From Bacteroidales bacterium (GTDB lineage Bacteria > Bacteroidota > Bacteroidia > Bacteroidales > P3): a stretch of DNA of 64,000 nucleotides. Both the position numbers and the translations under genes were made by a program. Location: positions 1 through 64,000 of the forward strand of contig JAFROL010000018.1 in NCBI GenBank assembly GCA_017429685.1. The letters run 5' to 3'. The notes under the pieces are model-generated. The model was not told the DNA's origin. It saw only the letters and a program-made list of their open reading frames with translations, and ran no database searches. Positions 16,089 to 27,500 of the stretch are shown here, in pieces (position 1 is the first letter of the stretch; each line of letters opens with the position of its first letter).

Positions 16089-18146
16089 TCAGCTTCGCTT
16101 CGGGAGGCGGATGAGCAGCACTTCGGCGGCGAGCATAAGCAGTGCGAGGATTATGCACCAATGCCACAGGCGGTGCCCCTGCATCTGCTCTTTGAGGTAG
16201 CTGTCGAGGGGCTTGTCGGCGTTGCGGACTATGGAATAGTTGCCGAGGTTGTTGTCTTTTAGTGCTTTGGCGAGTGCGTCGCGGCCTATGAAGTCCATTT
16301 TCGACTCGAGCCGCGAATAGTTGAACGAGAGCCCTTCGGTGGGCGTTCCGCCTTGCGACAGGCTGTAGTTGCCCGCTGTGGCTATGGTTCCGTGCGGCAT
16401 CAGCGAGCTGACGCTTCCGGTGCGTCGTATGTCGGGTATTTCCTCATATCCGTCCTGTCCTGACGCCGACAGTTTTACGGAGCCTTGGCTGTTGTCGTAG
16501 TTGGCGGCCAGCGGAATCGGTTTTGTCGTGCCGATAGTGGTCGCCAGCGGGGTCGGGCGGATGCTGTAGAGTGCCATATTGTAGAGCGTTGGCACGAACA
16601 GTGCCTGCCGGACGAAGTCGGTGTTGGCGTCGCGCAGCGGTGCGGCGAAAAGGTAGATTTTGCCTTTGCCGCAGGGTATGGCGCAGAGGTAGTCGTCGCC
16701 GTTGGCAAGGCTTATGATGGGTTCGCGCAGCGTGGCTGCATCGGACGCCAGGCGGAAGTAGCCGGTCACGGTGGGCAGCTCCATATTGTCGATGTCGCGG
16801 CTTGAGGCGAACACGTTGCGGTAGAGTGTGTTGGCGAGGTCGACCTTTGCTGCCGCCACGCGCCCGTTGATGCGTCCGGCCAGCTGCGGTGCGGCGAAGA
16901 GGCGCAGGGCTTCGTTGTAGCTTGCTGCGTCGCTTTCGTTGGCCGGAACGATGACCAGGGTGCCACCTTCGTCGACGAAAGTGCGCAGGGTCTGGACCAT
17001 TCCTGTCGACAGTGCCGGCAGTTCGTCGAGCACTATGATGTCGTTGCCGTCGATGCGGCTGAAGTCCATCTGCCGCAGGTTCAGAGATGTGTGGCTGACC
17101 GACGAGTCGCCGTCGAACAATCGTGCGAGGTACGGGTTCCTGTCTGCCCCTTCGACGGTGAGCATCCTTATGCGGTTGCGTATGTTGAGTGTGAAAAAGT
17201 AGCGGTCGTCGAAGGTGACGGGGTAGTCTGTTGTCTCGATGCGGCAGTCGAGAATGCCTTCTTCGTCGATGGTGAAATGCATTGTCGCCGCAGCGCTGCT
17301 GCGTGCCGGCAGGTCGACGGTGGCCAGGGCCCGTTGCCGGTTGTTGACGAAGAGCGTCAGCGGCACTTTGTCCAGGTCGTCGTCGCCTTCGTTGCGAAGC
17401 CACACTTCAGCGCTGACGCTGTTGCCGCGATAGTATGCCGGTGCGTTGAGCGCCACGGAGTCGATATACACGTTGTTGAGGGCTGCCGCTTCGAGAGGCA
17501 AAAGGGTGCAGGCCACTGTGCTGTCGGTGGGCAGGTTGCCGAAATCGACGGCGGAAGACTGGAAGTCGGAGATGATGAAAGCCTGCTTGTTGAGACTGTG
17601 TCCTGAGGCCAGGAAGTCGAACTGCCGGCGCACTATTGTCGAAAGGGCAGGGGATGCGCTGCTGGCTTCGAGCCCGTCGACGGCCAGCAGGAATTCGTCC
17701 TTGGTGACCCAGTGGAACTGCTTTCCTTCGAGGTCGTTGGTTATCAGTTGGAAACGGTCGGTGGGGCTGAAGGCTGACGCTATTTCGCGGGCTTTCTTTT
17801 TGGCCAGTTCAAGCAGGGTGGTGTTGCCGTCGCTGTTTTCCATACTGAATGAATTGTCGATGAAGATGCTGACGTCGTTTGAGCCGCTTTGCAGCGTGCT
17901 GTTGCGGCTGGGTATGACGGGACGTGCAAAAGCCAGGACCAGGAAGACGATGGCCAGGATGCGGCACAGCAGTATCAGTATCTGGCGCAGGGTGGATTGG
18001 CGGCGTGTCTCGGTCTGTATCTGTTCGAGCTGGTCCACGTTGCTGAAATACACTTTTTTGTAGCGACGGAAGTTGAACAGATGGACTATTATCGGTATCG
18101 CTATGGCGGCAAGGCCTATCAGAAACAGCGGCGAAGTGAGTGTCAT
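16089..18146 (-). CDS. BatA-type membrane protein with von Willebrand A domain
   Basis: A 685-residue inner-membrane protein. It has the BatA N-terminal double-transmembrane module (about residues 7-25 and 57-76, with FNFRRYKKVYFSN between), a vWA domain with MIDAS FIDNSFSM (about 91), a long extracytoplasmic region and a C-terminal transmembrane helix. Bacteroidetes Bat proteins are linked to stress tolerance and protein assembly, but this longer variant has no defined partner. It is last in an operon with rhomboid, EEP phosphatase and endonuclease III genes (34-nt gap to nth). Confidence 0.88.
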   Translation of the reverse strand: MTLTSPLFLIGLAAIAIPIIVHLFNFRRYKKVYFSNVDQLEQIQTETRRQSTLRQILILLCRILAIVFLVLAFARPVIPSRNSTLQSGSNDVSIFIDNSFSMENSDGNTTLLELAKKKAREIASAFSPTDRFQLITNDLEGKQFHWVTKDEFLLAVDGLEASSASPALSTIVRRQFDFLASGHSLNKQAFIISDFQSSAVDFGNLPTDSTVACTLLPLEAAALNNVYIDSVALNAPAYYRGNSVSAEVWLRNEGDDDLDKVPLTLFVNNRQRALATVDLPARSSAAATMHFTIDEEGILDCRIETTDYPVTFDDRYFFTLNIRNRIRMLTVEGADRNPYLARLFDGDSSVSHTSLNLRQMDFSRIDGNDIIVLDELPALSTGMVQTLRTFVDEGGTLVIVPANESDAASYNEALRLFAAPQLAGRINGRVAAAKVDLANTLYRNVFASSRDIDNMELPTVTGYFRLASDAATLREPIISLANGDDYLCAIPCGKGKIYLFAAPLRDANTDFVRQALFVPTLYNMALYSIRPTPLATTIGTTKPIPLAANYDNSQGSVKLSASGQDGYEEIPDIRRTGSVSSLMPHGTIATAGNYSLSQGGTPTEGLSFNYSRLESKMDFIGRDALAKALKDNNLGNYSIVRNADKPLDSYLKEQMQGHRLWHWCIILALLMLAAEVLLIRLPKRS

Positions 18147-18180
18147 TTTGCAGAAGATTGTGAATGGACAATAGTTTTAG

Positions 18181-18882
18181 TCACTGATTGCTTGTGTTTG
18201 TTTTTGTTTTGGCGTTTGTTTTCCGCTCCGCGCCATTGGCTTTCCGTTTTTTGGTTTGGTACATACGGCAGATGTCGCTGATGCCGCATTCTGCGCAGTG
18301 CGGGTTGCGGGCGGTGCAGACGTAGCGTCCGTGCAGTATCAGCCAGTGGTGCGCTATGGGGATTTTGTCGGCGGGGAAGTGTTTTTCGAGAGCCAGTTCG
18401 GTTTGTAGCGGTGTCTTTGAGTTGGTGGTCAGTCCGATGCGGTTTGAGACGCGGAACACGTGTGTGTCGACAGGCATCACCGACTGGTTGAAGATGACTG
18501 CGGCAATGACGTTTGCCGTCTTGCGTCCCACGCCAGGCAGGGTCTGCAGCTGTTCCACACTGTCGGGCACGATGCCGTTGAAGTCGGCGTGGAGCTTTTC
18601 GGCCATCTCTTTCAGATGTTTCGATTTGCTGTTGGGGTACGATACCGAACGGACGTAGCTGTAGATTTCCTCTACCGATGCTGCTGCCATCGTTGCGGCG
18701 TCGGGCATAGCGGCAAAGAGGGCCGGGGTGACCATATTGACCCGCTTGTCGGTGCATTGTGCCGACAATATTACGGCCACCAGCAGTTGGAATGGGTTTT
18801 CGTATTTCAGCTCGCTTTGTGCTGTAGGTCGCTCGCGTTCAAAATATTCGACAAGTCGGTCGTATCGTTCCTGGATTTGCAT
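18181..18882 (-). CDS. nth: Endonuclease III, DNA glycosylase/AP lyase
   Basis: A 233-residue base-excision repair enzyme that removes oxidised pyrimidines. The helix-hairpin-helix LPGVGRKTANVI carries the catalytic Lys, VDTHVFR the catalytic Asp, and the C-terminal C-X6-C-X2-C-X5-C pattern (CTARNPHCAECGISDIC) binds [4Fe-4S]. A lysine- and asparagine-rich tail follows the cluster. It overlaps nothing but lies 2 nt after the preceding EEP gene. Confidence 0.97.
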   Translation of the reverse strand: MQIQERYDRLVEYFERERPTAQSELKYENPFQLLVAVILSAQCTDKRVNMVTPALFAAMPDAATMAAASVEEIYSYVRSVSYPNSKSKHLKEMAEKLHADFNGIVPDSVEQLQTLPGVGRKTANVIAAVIFNQSVMPVDTHVFRVSNRIGLTTNSKTPLQTELALEKHFPADKIPIAHHWLILHGRYVCTARNPHCAECGISDICRMYQTKKRKANGAERKTNAKTKTNTSNQ

Positions 18883-18884
18883 CG

Positions 18885-19985
18885 TTATTGCTGTGTTTTG
18901 AGTTTCAATGTTGTTATGACAGGGTAGTGGTCTGACATTTCAGACTTTATGCGCTTGTAGGTCAGCGCTTCGAGGTCGGGGGTGTGCAGCACCATATCGA
19001 TTCGGAAAGCGGGGAAAATCGTGCTGCCTCTGCGTGTGAAGAGGCCGTGATAGGTGGTGCTGAAGCCCTGTCCTGCCTCGCAGTAGCTGTCTTTCAGGTA
19101 TTCGCGGCACTGCTGATAGAAGTATGATGCCGGAGGGTCGTTGAAGTCGCCAGCAACGATGGAGAGGTTGCGTTTGCGGTCGAAATAGGGTTGCATTACC
19201 TGCCATTCGTGCTCGTGCTCCAATATCGTGGCGCGGAATTTGTGCAGCGTGCTGCGTCCCGTGAGGCTGTCGACGTTGCCGTGCGAGATGTCGTGAATCT
19301 GCTGGTGGTCGCTTTCGTCGAGGCCGTAGGAATTGAGGTGCAGGCAGTAGAAGCGCAGAGTGTCGTCGTCCCACAGCAGTTCGGCGTAGAGCTTCGACGG
19401 TCCTTCGATGCGGACTACGCGCCCGATGGGCAGCTTGGAGAAAATCACCTCGCCGGTGATTGAGCCGTTGCTGTAGCCGGAAGTCATATGGCTGTAGCCG
19501 CGATTTTGCAGTTGCTCGGTCAGGTGCAGCGTGTCGCCGCGTCCGACGTATTCTTGCAGGGCCATCACGTCTGGTTGTTCTTCGTCGACTATTTTAAGGA
19601 AAGATGCCATATTGGTGTCGTCCGTGCCGCTGTCGGGGTTGATGCCGTGGAAGTGGTGCGCGTTGAATGTCAGTATTTTCAGTAGTCTTTCGGTGGGCTG
19701 TTCCTTGTCGAGCTGGTCGCTGCCGCCGATTTGGAAATAGAGTGGCAGGAATGCCCACCGCACTATTATCGCCGCTGCCGGAAGGATGAACCATTTGCTG
19801 CCAATCAGTAGCCAGATGATGATGAATATTATGTTGGCAATGAGGAAGTAGAGGTAGCCGTAGCTGAGCAATGCGAATCCGACGAACTGGGACGGGGCTA
19901 TGTGTCCGGACATCGTGGACGCGAGAAAGAGGGCTATGACGATGACGTTGATTATGAGTAGTATTGTCTTGAGTAATCGTTTCAT
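18885..19985 (-). CDS. Membrane-anchored endonuclease/exonuclease/phosphatase family protein
   Basis: A 366-residue protein starting at MKRLLKTILLII; the 33-residue upstream extension is lysine-rich and not family-like. Three N-terminal hydrophobic segments (about 5-25, 30-55, 60-80) anchor an EEP domain with LTFNAHHFHG, ALQEY (metal-binding Glu), GDFNDPP and the terminal SDHYPV. It hydrolyses phosphodiester or phosphomonoester bonds; the substrate is unknown. It is cotranscribed with the rhomboid and nth genes. Confidence 0.9.
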   Translation of the reverse strand: MKRLLKTILLIINVIVIALFLASTMSGHIAPSQFVGFALLSYGYLYFLIANIIFIIIWLLIGSKWFILPAAAIIVRWAFLPLYFQIGGSDQLDKEQPTERLLKILTFNAHHFHGINPDSGTDDTNMASFLKIVDEEQPDVMALQEYVGRGDTLHLTEQLQNRGYSHMTSGYSNGSITGEVIFSKLPIGRVVRIEGPSKLYAELLWDDDTLRFYCLHLNSYGLDESDHQQIHDISHGNVDSLTGRSTLHKFRATILEHEHEWQVMQPYFDRKRNLSIVAGDFNDPPASYFYQQCREYLKDSYCEAGQGFSTTYHGLFTRRGSTIFPAFRIDMVLHTPDLEALTYKRIKSEMSDHYPVITTLKLKTQQ

Positions 19986-20001
19986 TGTTTTTTGCTGGTT
20001 T

Positions 20002-20877
20002 TCAGTTTTTGAACAGGAATTCTTTTTCTTCTTTTGTGAGGTTTTCGTAGCCGGATTTCGAAATCTTGTCGAGGATTTCGTCAACTCGCTTTTGGTTTGT
20101 TGCGCGGCGCCGGTTGTACTCGTCGTCGCTCATCGGACGTCGGCTGGCAGGTTTCTGTTTGCTCTTTTTGCTCTTTTTGCTTTGGAAAGGTTTGCTTTTA
20201 AGCATTTTGCCGATGTCGGCACGTAGCGCCACGACATAAAGCCATCCTGTCAGTGCACCGCCCAAGTGTGCGATGTGGCCTCCGGCGTTTGAGGCTGGAA
20301 TGGACAGCAAGTCGATGACAACTAAGGCGATGGCTACATATTTCAGTTTGAACTGTATGTTTCTGAACGGCCAAATGGAGACTTCCTGGTTTGGCACATA
20401 GGTGCCGACGGCAATGAAAACGCCGAGCACTGCCGCCGATGCGCCGACAAGTGTCGATGTGGAGGTTCTGCTAATGGGAAACAGATTGAAAACCAATAGG
20501 TAAAAGATGGCTCCTATGATGCCGGAAAGGAAGTATATCCAGGCGAAGCGTTTCTGGCCGAGGTAGCGGCAGCACATCAGACCTCCGAAATAGAGCATCA
20601 ACATATTGAAAAGCAGGTGCAAGAGTCCGTCGTGGAGGAACATATAGGTCAGCAGTGTCCACGGCCGGTGCAGCAGACTGTCCCATTGCGACGAGAGGGC
20701 GAACCACGAGTACCACCCTTCACGGGCATATCCGCGAGGCCGGGCATATAGATCGTCGGCCAGCGGGAACAGCAGACTCAGTATCCACAGTGCGGTGCAT
20801 ACGATTATTATTATTGAGAGCAGACTGCCGCTTTTTAGAAATGAAGATAGTTGATTATTAGTTTTTTGTTGTCGCAT
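20002..20877 (-). CDS. Rhomboid-family intramembrane serine protease
   Basis: A 291-residue membrane protein with the six-helix rhomboid core. The HxxxN motif (HLLFN), catalytic Ser in GASAA and catalytic His in GGHIAHLGGA are all present. The hydrophilic C-terminus is lysine-rich. It is first in the four-gene operon ending with batA and has a TAAATTTG -7 box just upstream. Confidence 0.93.
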   Translation of the reverse strand: MRQQKTNNQLSSFLKSGSLLSIIIIVCTALWILSLLFPLADDLYARPRGYAREGWYSWFALSSQWDSLLHRPWTLLTYMFLHDGLLHLLFNMLMLYFGGLMCCRYLGQKRFAWIYFLSGIIGAIFYLLVFNLFPISRTSTSTLVGASAAVLGVFIAVGTYVPNQEVSIWPFRNIQFKLKYVAIALVVIDLLSIPASNAGGHIAHLGGALTGWLYVVALRADIGKMLKSKPFQSKKSKKSKQKPASRRPMSDDEYNRRRATNQKRVDEILDKISKSGYENLTKEEKEFLFKN

Positions 20878-20897
20878 TGCGTTTTTTTTTCAAGATG

Positions 20898-20905
20898 CAA
20901 ATTTA
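20898..20905 (-). promoter_or_regulatory. -7 box TAAATTTG for the rhomboid operon
   Basis: TAAATTTG on the minus strand, 21 nt upstream of the rhomboid start codon, fits TAnnTTTG. The -33 region is AT-rich without a clear TTTG. Confidence 0.55.
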
Positions 20906-21573
20906 CACTTTTTTTTAGAATAGCGTCGAGTTTGAGGAAAGCTTTTGTCTACAGATTTCGGAGGATGATTTTAATCAGTTTTACTGCTCTGAAAATGAGT
21001 TGATGTGGTTTGATTCGAAGGATGAATGTCTTTTTTTGTGGTTAGCGTGGCTGACGATTGTTGGTGAAGCAGTGTCGTGCGATTTTTTTGCCAGGATTTC
21101 AGATTTGTAATTGTGTTTTGGCTTGAACGAAATGCTTGACTGTGATGAATCTAAATCCTTGTAAGTGTGTTTTCTATAAAAAAAAGTTTGCGGATTTAAG
21201 ATTTTTTAACTGTTCTGGCTAAACTTTTTGGGGCCAAAATGGACACTTGTATTGTTGGGAACCTTTTTTCTTCCAGTATGTGGGTTTGGTAAAGTAGGCT
21301 TTTGTAGTGTCGCAGGTGGTGTGTTAGCATAAGGTTTGTGCCAAAGGGGCTCGGCGCTTTTGTTTTTTAAAAAACAATTATTGTAATGTATTGGTATGAA
21401 AATGGTTATGGCGAATGTTTGAATAAAAAATAAATTTATTTTATAAAAAGGTCTTATTTGTTGAACTTTTTGTGTAACTTTGTACGTTTAAAAAGTGCTG
21501 CCGCACGTTGTCGCGGTAGTGCAAAATATGATGGCTAAAGAATTATAATATAGAAAAATATAATAATATCAAT
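20906..21573 (+). other. Long T-rich leader region before the giant secreted protein gene
   Basis: No gene is seen in this 668-nt stretch. The strongest signal is a -7 box TAACTTTG at 21475-21482, about 90 nt before the start codon at 21574. The -33 sequence is not clear. The remaining sequence is G/T-rich on the plus strand without evident hairpins. Confidence 0.55.
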
Positions 21574-24500
21574 ATGAAAAAAGTATCATTGTTTTTGTGC
21601 TTGATTTTTCTGATTTCGGCTCTTGGTGTGCAGGGTCAGATAGTAACTAAGTACCAACAAGGATTTGAAGCGAGTGGCGAGACCCACTCTTACACGGTTA
21701 CGCAGGGCTCTGCGACGCCTGTGACCAACGTGGCATCGTCAGGTAACCGAAGCCTGAAACTGACGCACGGCACACAGGATGTTATCGTTATGCTCGATAC
21801 CATCGATTTCAGCGACAACGGATCGTTGCAGTATTTCTATCTGGAATTTATGCACATCTGCGATGTCGTGCCTGCCACGAGTGCTTCTGGCCCTTCGAAC
21901 GTGGGTGTCATTGAAATCCGTCTGATAGGCGAGACCGAGTGGACTGGCCTTGATGGTAACGACTTCTATGACAACTCGTGGGGCGGAGGTAGTAGCGACT
22001 TCGTCGGTACCAACTCGTTCTCGCGTGAGTCCTACATCGCGTGGAGCGGTACGACGCCCAACAACACGTGGTGGAAGCGTGAGCGTTTCAAACTGACGCA
22101 GCAGCTGCTTCCCGCCTCGTTGGCCGACCGTAAGCTGCTGATCCGCTACGTGCTGAAAGCCAGAAGAGCCGATGCCGGTGTCACCAACACGGGATGGTAT
22201 CTTGACAATGTCAAGGTGCAGTGCAGCCCTGTGTCGATGCTGCTTCCGGTGATGACAATGATAGACTTCCCCGATTTGGACAAGTATCCCACAAGCCGTG
22301 GAACACATATCGCAGCCAGTTTCTCGACTCCGCTGCCCCAGGGTATGTGTGCCGACTCGATATATGTGGACTACCAGCTGGGCCACGACGGCATTGCCCG
22401 TCGCAATGTTATGACTCCTATAGCCGGACAAACGGGAGCCTACGAGACCTACCTGCCCTTCTGCGGATACGACACCATAGTCAAGTGGCGCCTTGTAGGT
22501 AAGGATGCCACCACAAACCATAACGAGACCAGTTTCCCGCCAGACGCCGACGGCTGGAACAAATATTGTTCCGTACGCGGCAAGGCAGCATATTCCTCAA
22601 TCGCCACTATATCAGACTGGAATTACAATCCCGGCACCACCAATCTGGTTCCCTTCCCGAGCGATGGCGACTCGAAAAGCGAGATTGTATTCGACAGCGC
22701 TGAAATGGCTATGCATTTCGGACCTGGTGCCATCACGCAGATCCGATACCCTGTAGTTTCGAATGTCACCAATTCGGTCCGTAACCGAGTGGTCATCAAA
22801 ATGCGCAACCTGGACAATAGTTTTGCCTACACTACCAGCCGCTACTACTCGACAGACTTCCAGAAACAGGTCTACGATTCGTCGCTGGTCATCACGCAGA
22901 ATGCCCAAACACTTGGAACCATTGACCTTCAGGATACATTCTTCTATGCAGGAAAGGGTCTGATGATAACTTTCTATACCGACAACACGACTTCCGACCC
23001 GTCTGCCGTCAATGTGAGGACGTTCCCTTCTGCCGCAGGAAGCAACTCGACTGGTGTTCTGCGCAAGTCGTACAGCGTCAGTACTGGTGTCAACGTATTC
23101 ACTTCGTCGTATTTCAGGACTGCCAATAGTACAATTTCCAATGCACGCCCCAATTTCACGCTTCGTGTCAACGCCAACTTACCGCTGTATTATGACTGCG
23201 GTATCAGTGGCTATATCCATCCCAACGACAGTACTCCCGGTACCGCCAATATCAACGATAATATTATCGTGACCCTGAAGAACTACGGTACCGAGCCAAT
23301 AAACGCCGTGCGTATCTACTATGCTGTTGACAATGGAGCGCATCAGTACTACGACTGGACGGGCAATTTGGCCGGAGGTTCGCAGACCGATGTCACTGTC
23401 AGCACCACACAGCAGTATGCCGCAGGCTACCACGAACTCCTTGCCTGGGTCGACGACTCGGTGACGACTTCCGGAATGCGCTATCGCGACCACGAGCCTT
23501 TCAACGACACGTTGTGGACTAAGTTCATAACTTGCGACGGCCCGATGCACGGCACACGCATTGTCGGTGGCTCGACACCTGACTATGCCACGCTCGAGAA
23601 ACTGCTATATGCTCTCAGCCAGTGCGGTGTCGACGGTCCGCTGACTGTCAAGCTGGCTCCAGGATACTATATGCCCCACACGTTCCCGGTCATACCTGGC
23701 ATTTCGAAAAACAATTATGTACAGTTCGAGCCTCTCAGCGGCTCGGTGACCTTTGTGTCGGCAATGGGCGACACGGCGCTGGTCAATTCGCTGGTCAACC
23801 TGCAGCGCACACACCACGTGAGGTTCAAGAAAATCAATTTCCTGTCAAACTCGGCCAGCAACCCTGCCACTTATCTGGTTCGTATGGGTACCAACAGTGT
23901 GGGCTGCCAGTTTGACAGTTGCTCGTTCAGCGAGATACAGGGAGGTACGATGTCTGAATCCTATATGGCCTCGTCGGCCCTGCTGTATTCAGGCGGTGCC
24001 GACTCGCTGGTGGTGAGCAACAACACCTTCAACCGTGGTACTATGGGTCTTAGCCTCGTCGGTCCTGCACAGGACAATATGGCTCACGGTAGCATTGTCC
24101 GTGGCAATATTTTCACCAACCAGGGTACCAACAGTATGGTCATCCGTAACCAGATCGATGCCGTCGTCGACAGCAACGTTTGCGACAAGGTCTACGCCAA
24201 CTCGAGCTATGCCATCCTGCTACAAGACTGTAGCGGTGCAACTAAGGTGAACCGCAATACGGTTTATGTCACCTCTGGTGCTTCCTGTATCGGTGCCACT
24301 CAGCTCAACGGCTCGGCATCAGGTTATGCCGTCATTGCCAACAATATGCTTGTCAGTAACGACGACGGCACATCCAATATGCTTACCACGCCACTTAATA
24401 TCATCACCGCCAACTATGCCAAGATTCTCCACAATTCAGTGAAGCTGACAGCTCCGACGCGTAGCGGTATCGCTGCGGCTACTTTCGGTGGCGGCGTGCT

Positions 24501-27500
24501 TGAGAACAGTATGTTCTACAACAACATCGTGGCTTGTTTCGATACGGTCAACTTCGCATTCAACTATATTCCTACCGAGGACGCTACTAATTATATTGGA
24601 TACAATATATATTATTCACGCGGCCCGCTTCTGAACAAGTACGACGGCATCAACTGCCTTTCGTTAACTACTTGGCAGAACCAGTGCCCCACCGACGGCA
24701 ACTCGCAGAATGTCAATCCCGCGTTCCTTAACAGCACTCTGACCGACTTGCGCTCATACAGCCAGAATGTCAAAAACCACGGTGTCCATTTCGACGAGGT
24801 ACTCGACGATATCTTCGGCACCTTGCGTAACGCAACGACCCCTTGCGTTGGTGCTTTCGAGTTCTCTGCTCTGCCGTACGACTTTGAAATCGTCGAATTT
24901 ATTGAGCCTTTAGACGAATACTGCGTTGCTCCTACTGCAGCACCTTTGCGTGTTGTTATCAAGAACAGCGGTGTGAATGCCTACGATCCCGCGACGAGTT
25001 CGTCCAGCGTCCAGCTGTCCTATTCGCGAGGCACCACTCCGGGAGTACTGGTTCCCGGTGCTTCTGGCAATGTGATTGTCAACAGGGTCATCCCTGCACT
25101 CGATACCATCATTTTCGATGCCGGTGCAGCAATTCCGTTCCCGACACAAGGTCTCAACGACAGCACCTATAGCTTCTATGCTTGGCTGACGGCTCCTATC
25201 GACCCCAACCCGGCCAACGACACAAGCTCGCTTATGGTGACATCGCACTATCACGCTCCGGCTCCCGACAGCATTGTCGTCAACTCCAACTATGGCGTTC
25301 CCGCAACGGTGACTGCCACGGGCGGCTTGCAGACGTGGTATTCCAATGTCTACACACAGAGCACGCAGCACAAGTCGGAAGTGTACTGGTATCTCAGCCC
25401 CGATAGCGACTCGGCCATATGGCGTGGCAACACATTTGTCACCGACCCGCTCTATACCGACACGTCGTTCTATATCCGCCAGAAACGTGACTTCCCACTT
25501 GTCAAGATCACAGAGGTCCAGCTCAAACAGAACCAACCGGGTGTCACGTATCCTATGCCGTTATGGATGAACGCTTCGACCGCTTTTGCCATCGAGTTCA
25601 CCAATGTCGGCGACTATCCTGTCAACTTGAATAATGATTCCGTGACGATTGTCAGCAACACCGGTACATTCAACAACAAACATTACCGTTTCCCGAATGT
25701 GACAATCCAACCGGGCCAGTGTCTTGTGTTGCAGTACCGTTCGGGTATCAACAATGTTGACTCTACCAAGACAATAGCAACAACAACTCTCAACCCGAAC
25801 CTCAACACCAAGATGGCAATCCTCTACAAACATAATGGATCGTATGAAGATGCCGTTGTTATCAACGACACGGCCTATGCCAACTGGACCAACAAGCACG
25901 TACCTCACACCGTATGGTTTGGCAATGGTATTATTATTCCTGACTCTGTTGCCACAGCAGGTGTTGTACGCAAGGGCTGGCCCCAGTACCCGTCGTCGCT
26001 AACGACCTCGTCGTTGCTTTGGGAGATTGCCGACGACAGTCATAGAATGACTCTTGGCACCCCCAACAAAAAACTTGTACGCTACTACGACAACGGCTGC
26101 CTTGGCGATCCGGCTCCTGTTCGTATCCATCTTATCAACCTGCCCGATGTGGATATGGCTATCGACGAGCTGACACTCGACGACGGCTGCGGTATGGGTT
26201 TGGAGCCTGTCACTGTCTCTGTCCACAACCGCGGAGCCTATCCCAGTGGCGAGCTTGTACTGCACTATCGTATTGAAGGCCATCCGCAGTACAGCGGTCA
26301 GGCCATCCCGTTGCAGACTTGCACGGATACATTGACTGCTGGCGTCGGCGCTTCTTCCACCATATCGTATACCTTTAGTCAGATTCCCGACTTCACCGTG
26401 GCTTCGGCATCGGTCGACTTCGACATTACCGTCTGGGTCGACAAGGTGACTACCGACAACACTGGCTTCAACGATACCATACACCAGTCGTTGACGTCGC
26501 TCTTTATGCCGGGCTATCCCAATGTGAATCAATACGACACTGTTGTGTACGACGGTACGCTCGTTCTCCAATCCATAACTCCTCCCACCGATTCTTTGGC
26601 TTGGTACGACCGTAATATGATGCCGCTTGATACCTGCAATGTCTATACTGTCGACCATATCTATGCCGACGACACATTCTATGTTACCGCCTTTGGTGCC
26701 CGTATCGACAACGTGCATATTGGAACGCTGTATGGAACAAATTCTGCAACGGCCTATCCTTCGCCGTACAACCCGCGCCGCAAATATGTCAAGGAGCAGT
26801 ACCTCTACACTGCTGAAGAACTTGTCGAAGCTGGCCATAGCGCAGGTGTCATCCAGACAATCGCCTTCTATCTCGACACAATCCTTGCTCCTTCCGGCTC
26901 AATGACTCTTACTGACTATGTGATTTCTGTCGGTACGACATCACAGTCCACTTTCACCTCCAACAACGGCTGGCTCGCTGTGTCGCCGGTCTCTACAATC
27001 GATACCCTCACACTTACCAATTCGACGAAGGGATGGGTGCTCCACAACCTCAATGTCCCGTTCAATTGGAATGGTGTCGACAACATCGTTGTTCAGATTA
27101 CGCGTACTGTTGATCCTGCCATCATTCAGGGTGCCAAGACCCGTTACACCAGCGCAGGAAACGCCAATAAGGTCATTACTAAATATGACGACAACAACAG
27201 CGTCGTCAACTTCTCTGCAAACGGTACCCGCAGTGCCAACCGCCCCGACATCCAGTTCGGCTTCGTTGGCTATGGCTGCGAGGGTCCTGCCAAACCTATT
27301 TACATCACTGTCACCGATGTGCCTGCGTCGGATGCCGCTTTGAGTTGGAGTGCTGCTGACACAATGGCATACACCTCTTGTGACAGTACGACAATCTATG
27401 TCGACCTCAAAAATATGGGTGTGCAGCAGTTCGACAGCTATTCTGTCGACTATTGGATCGACGGCCAGCACGGCGTATACAATGGCAATACGGCAATAGC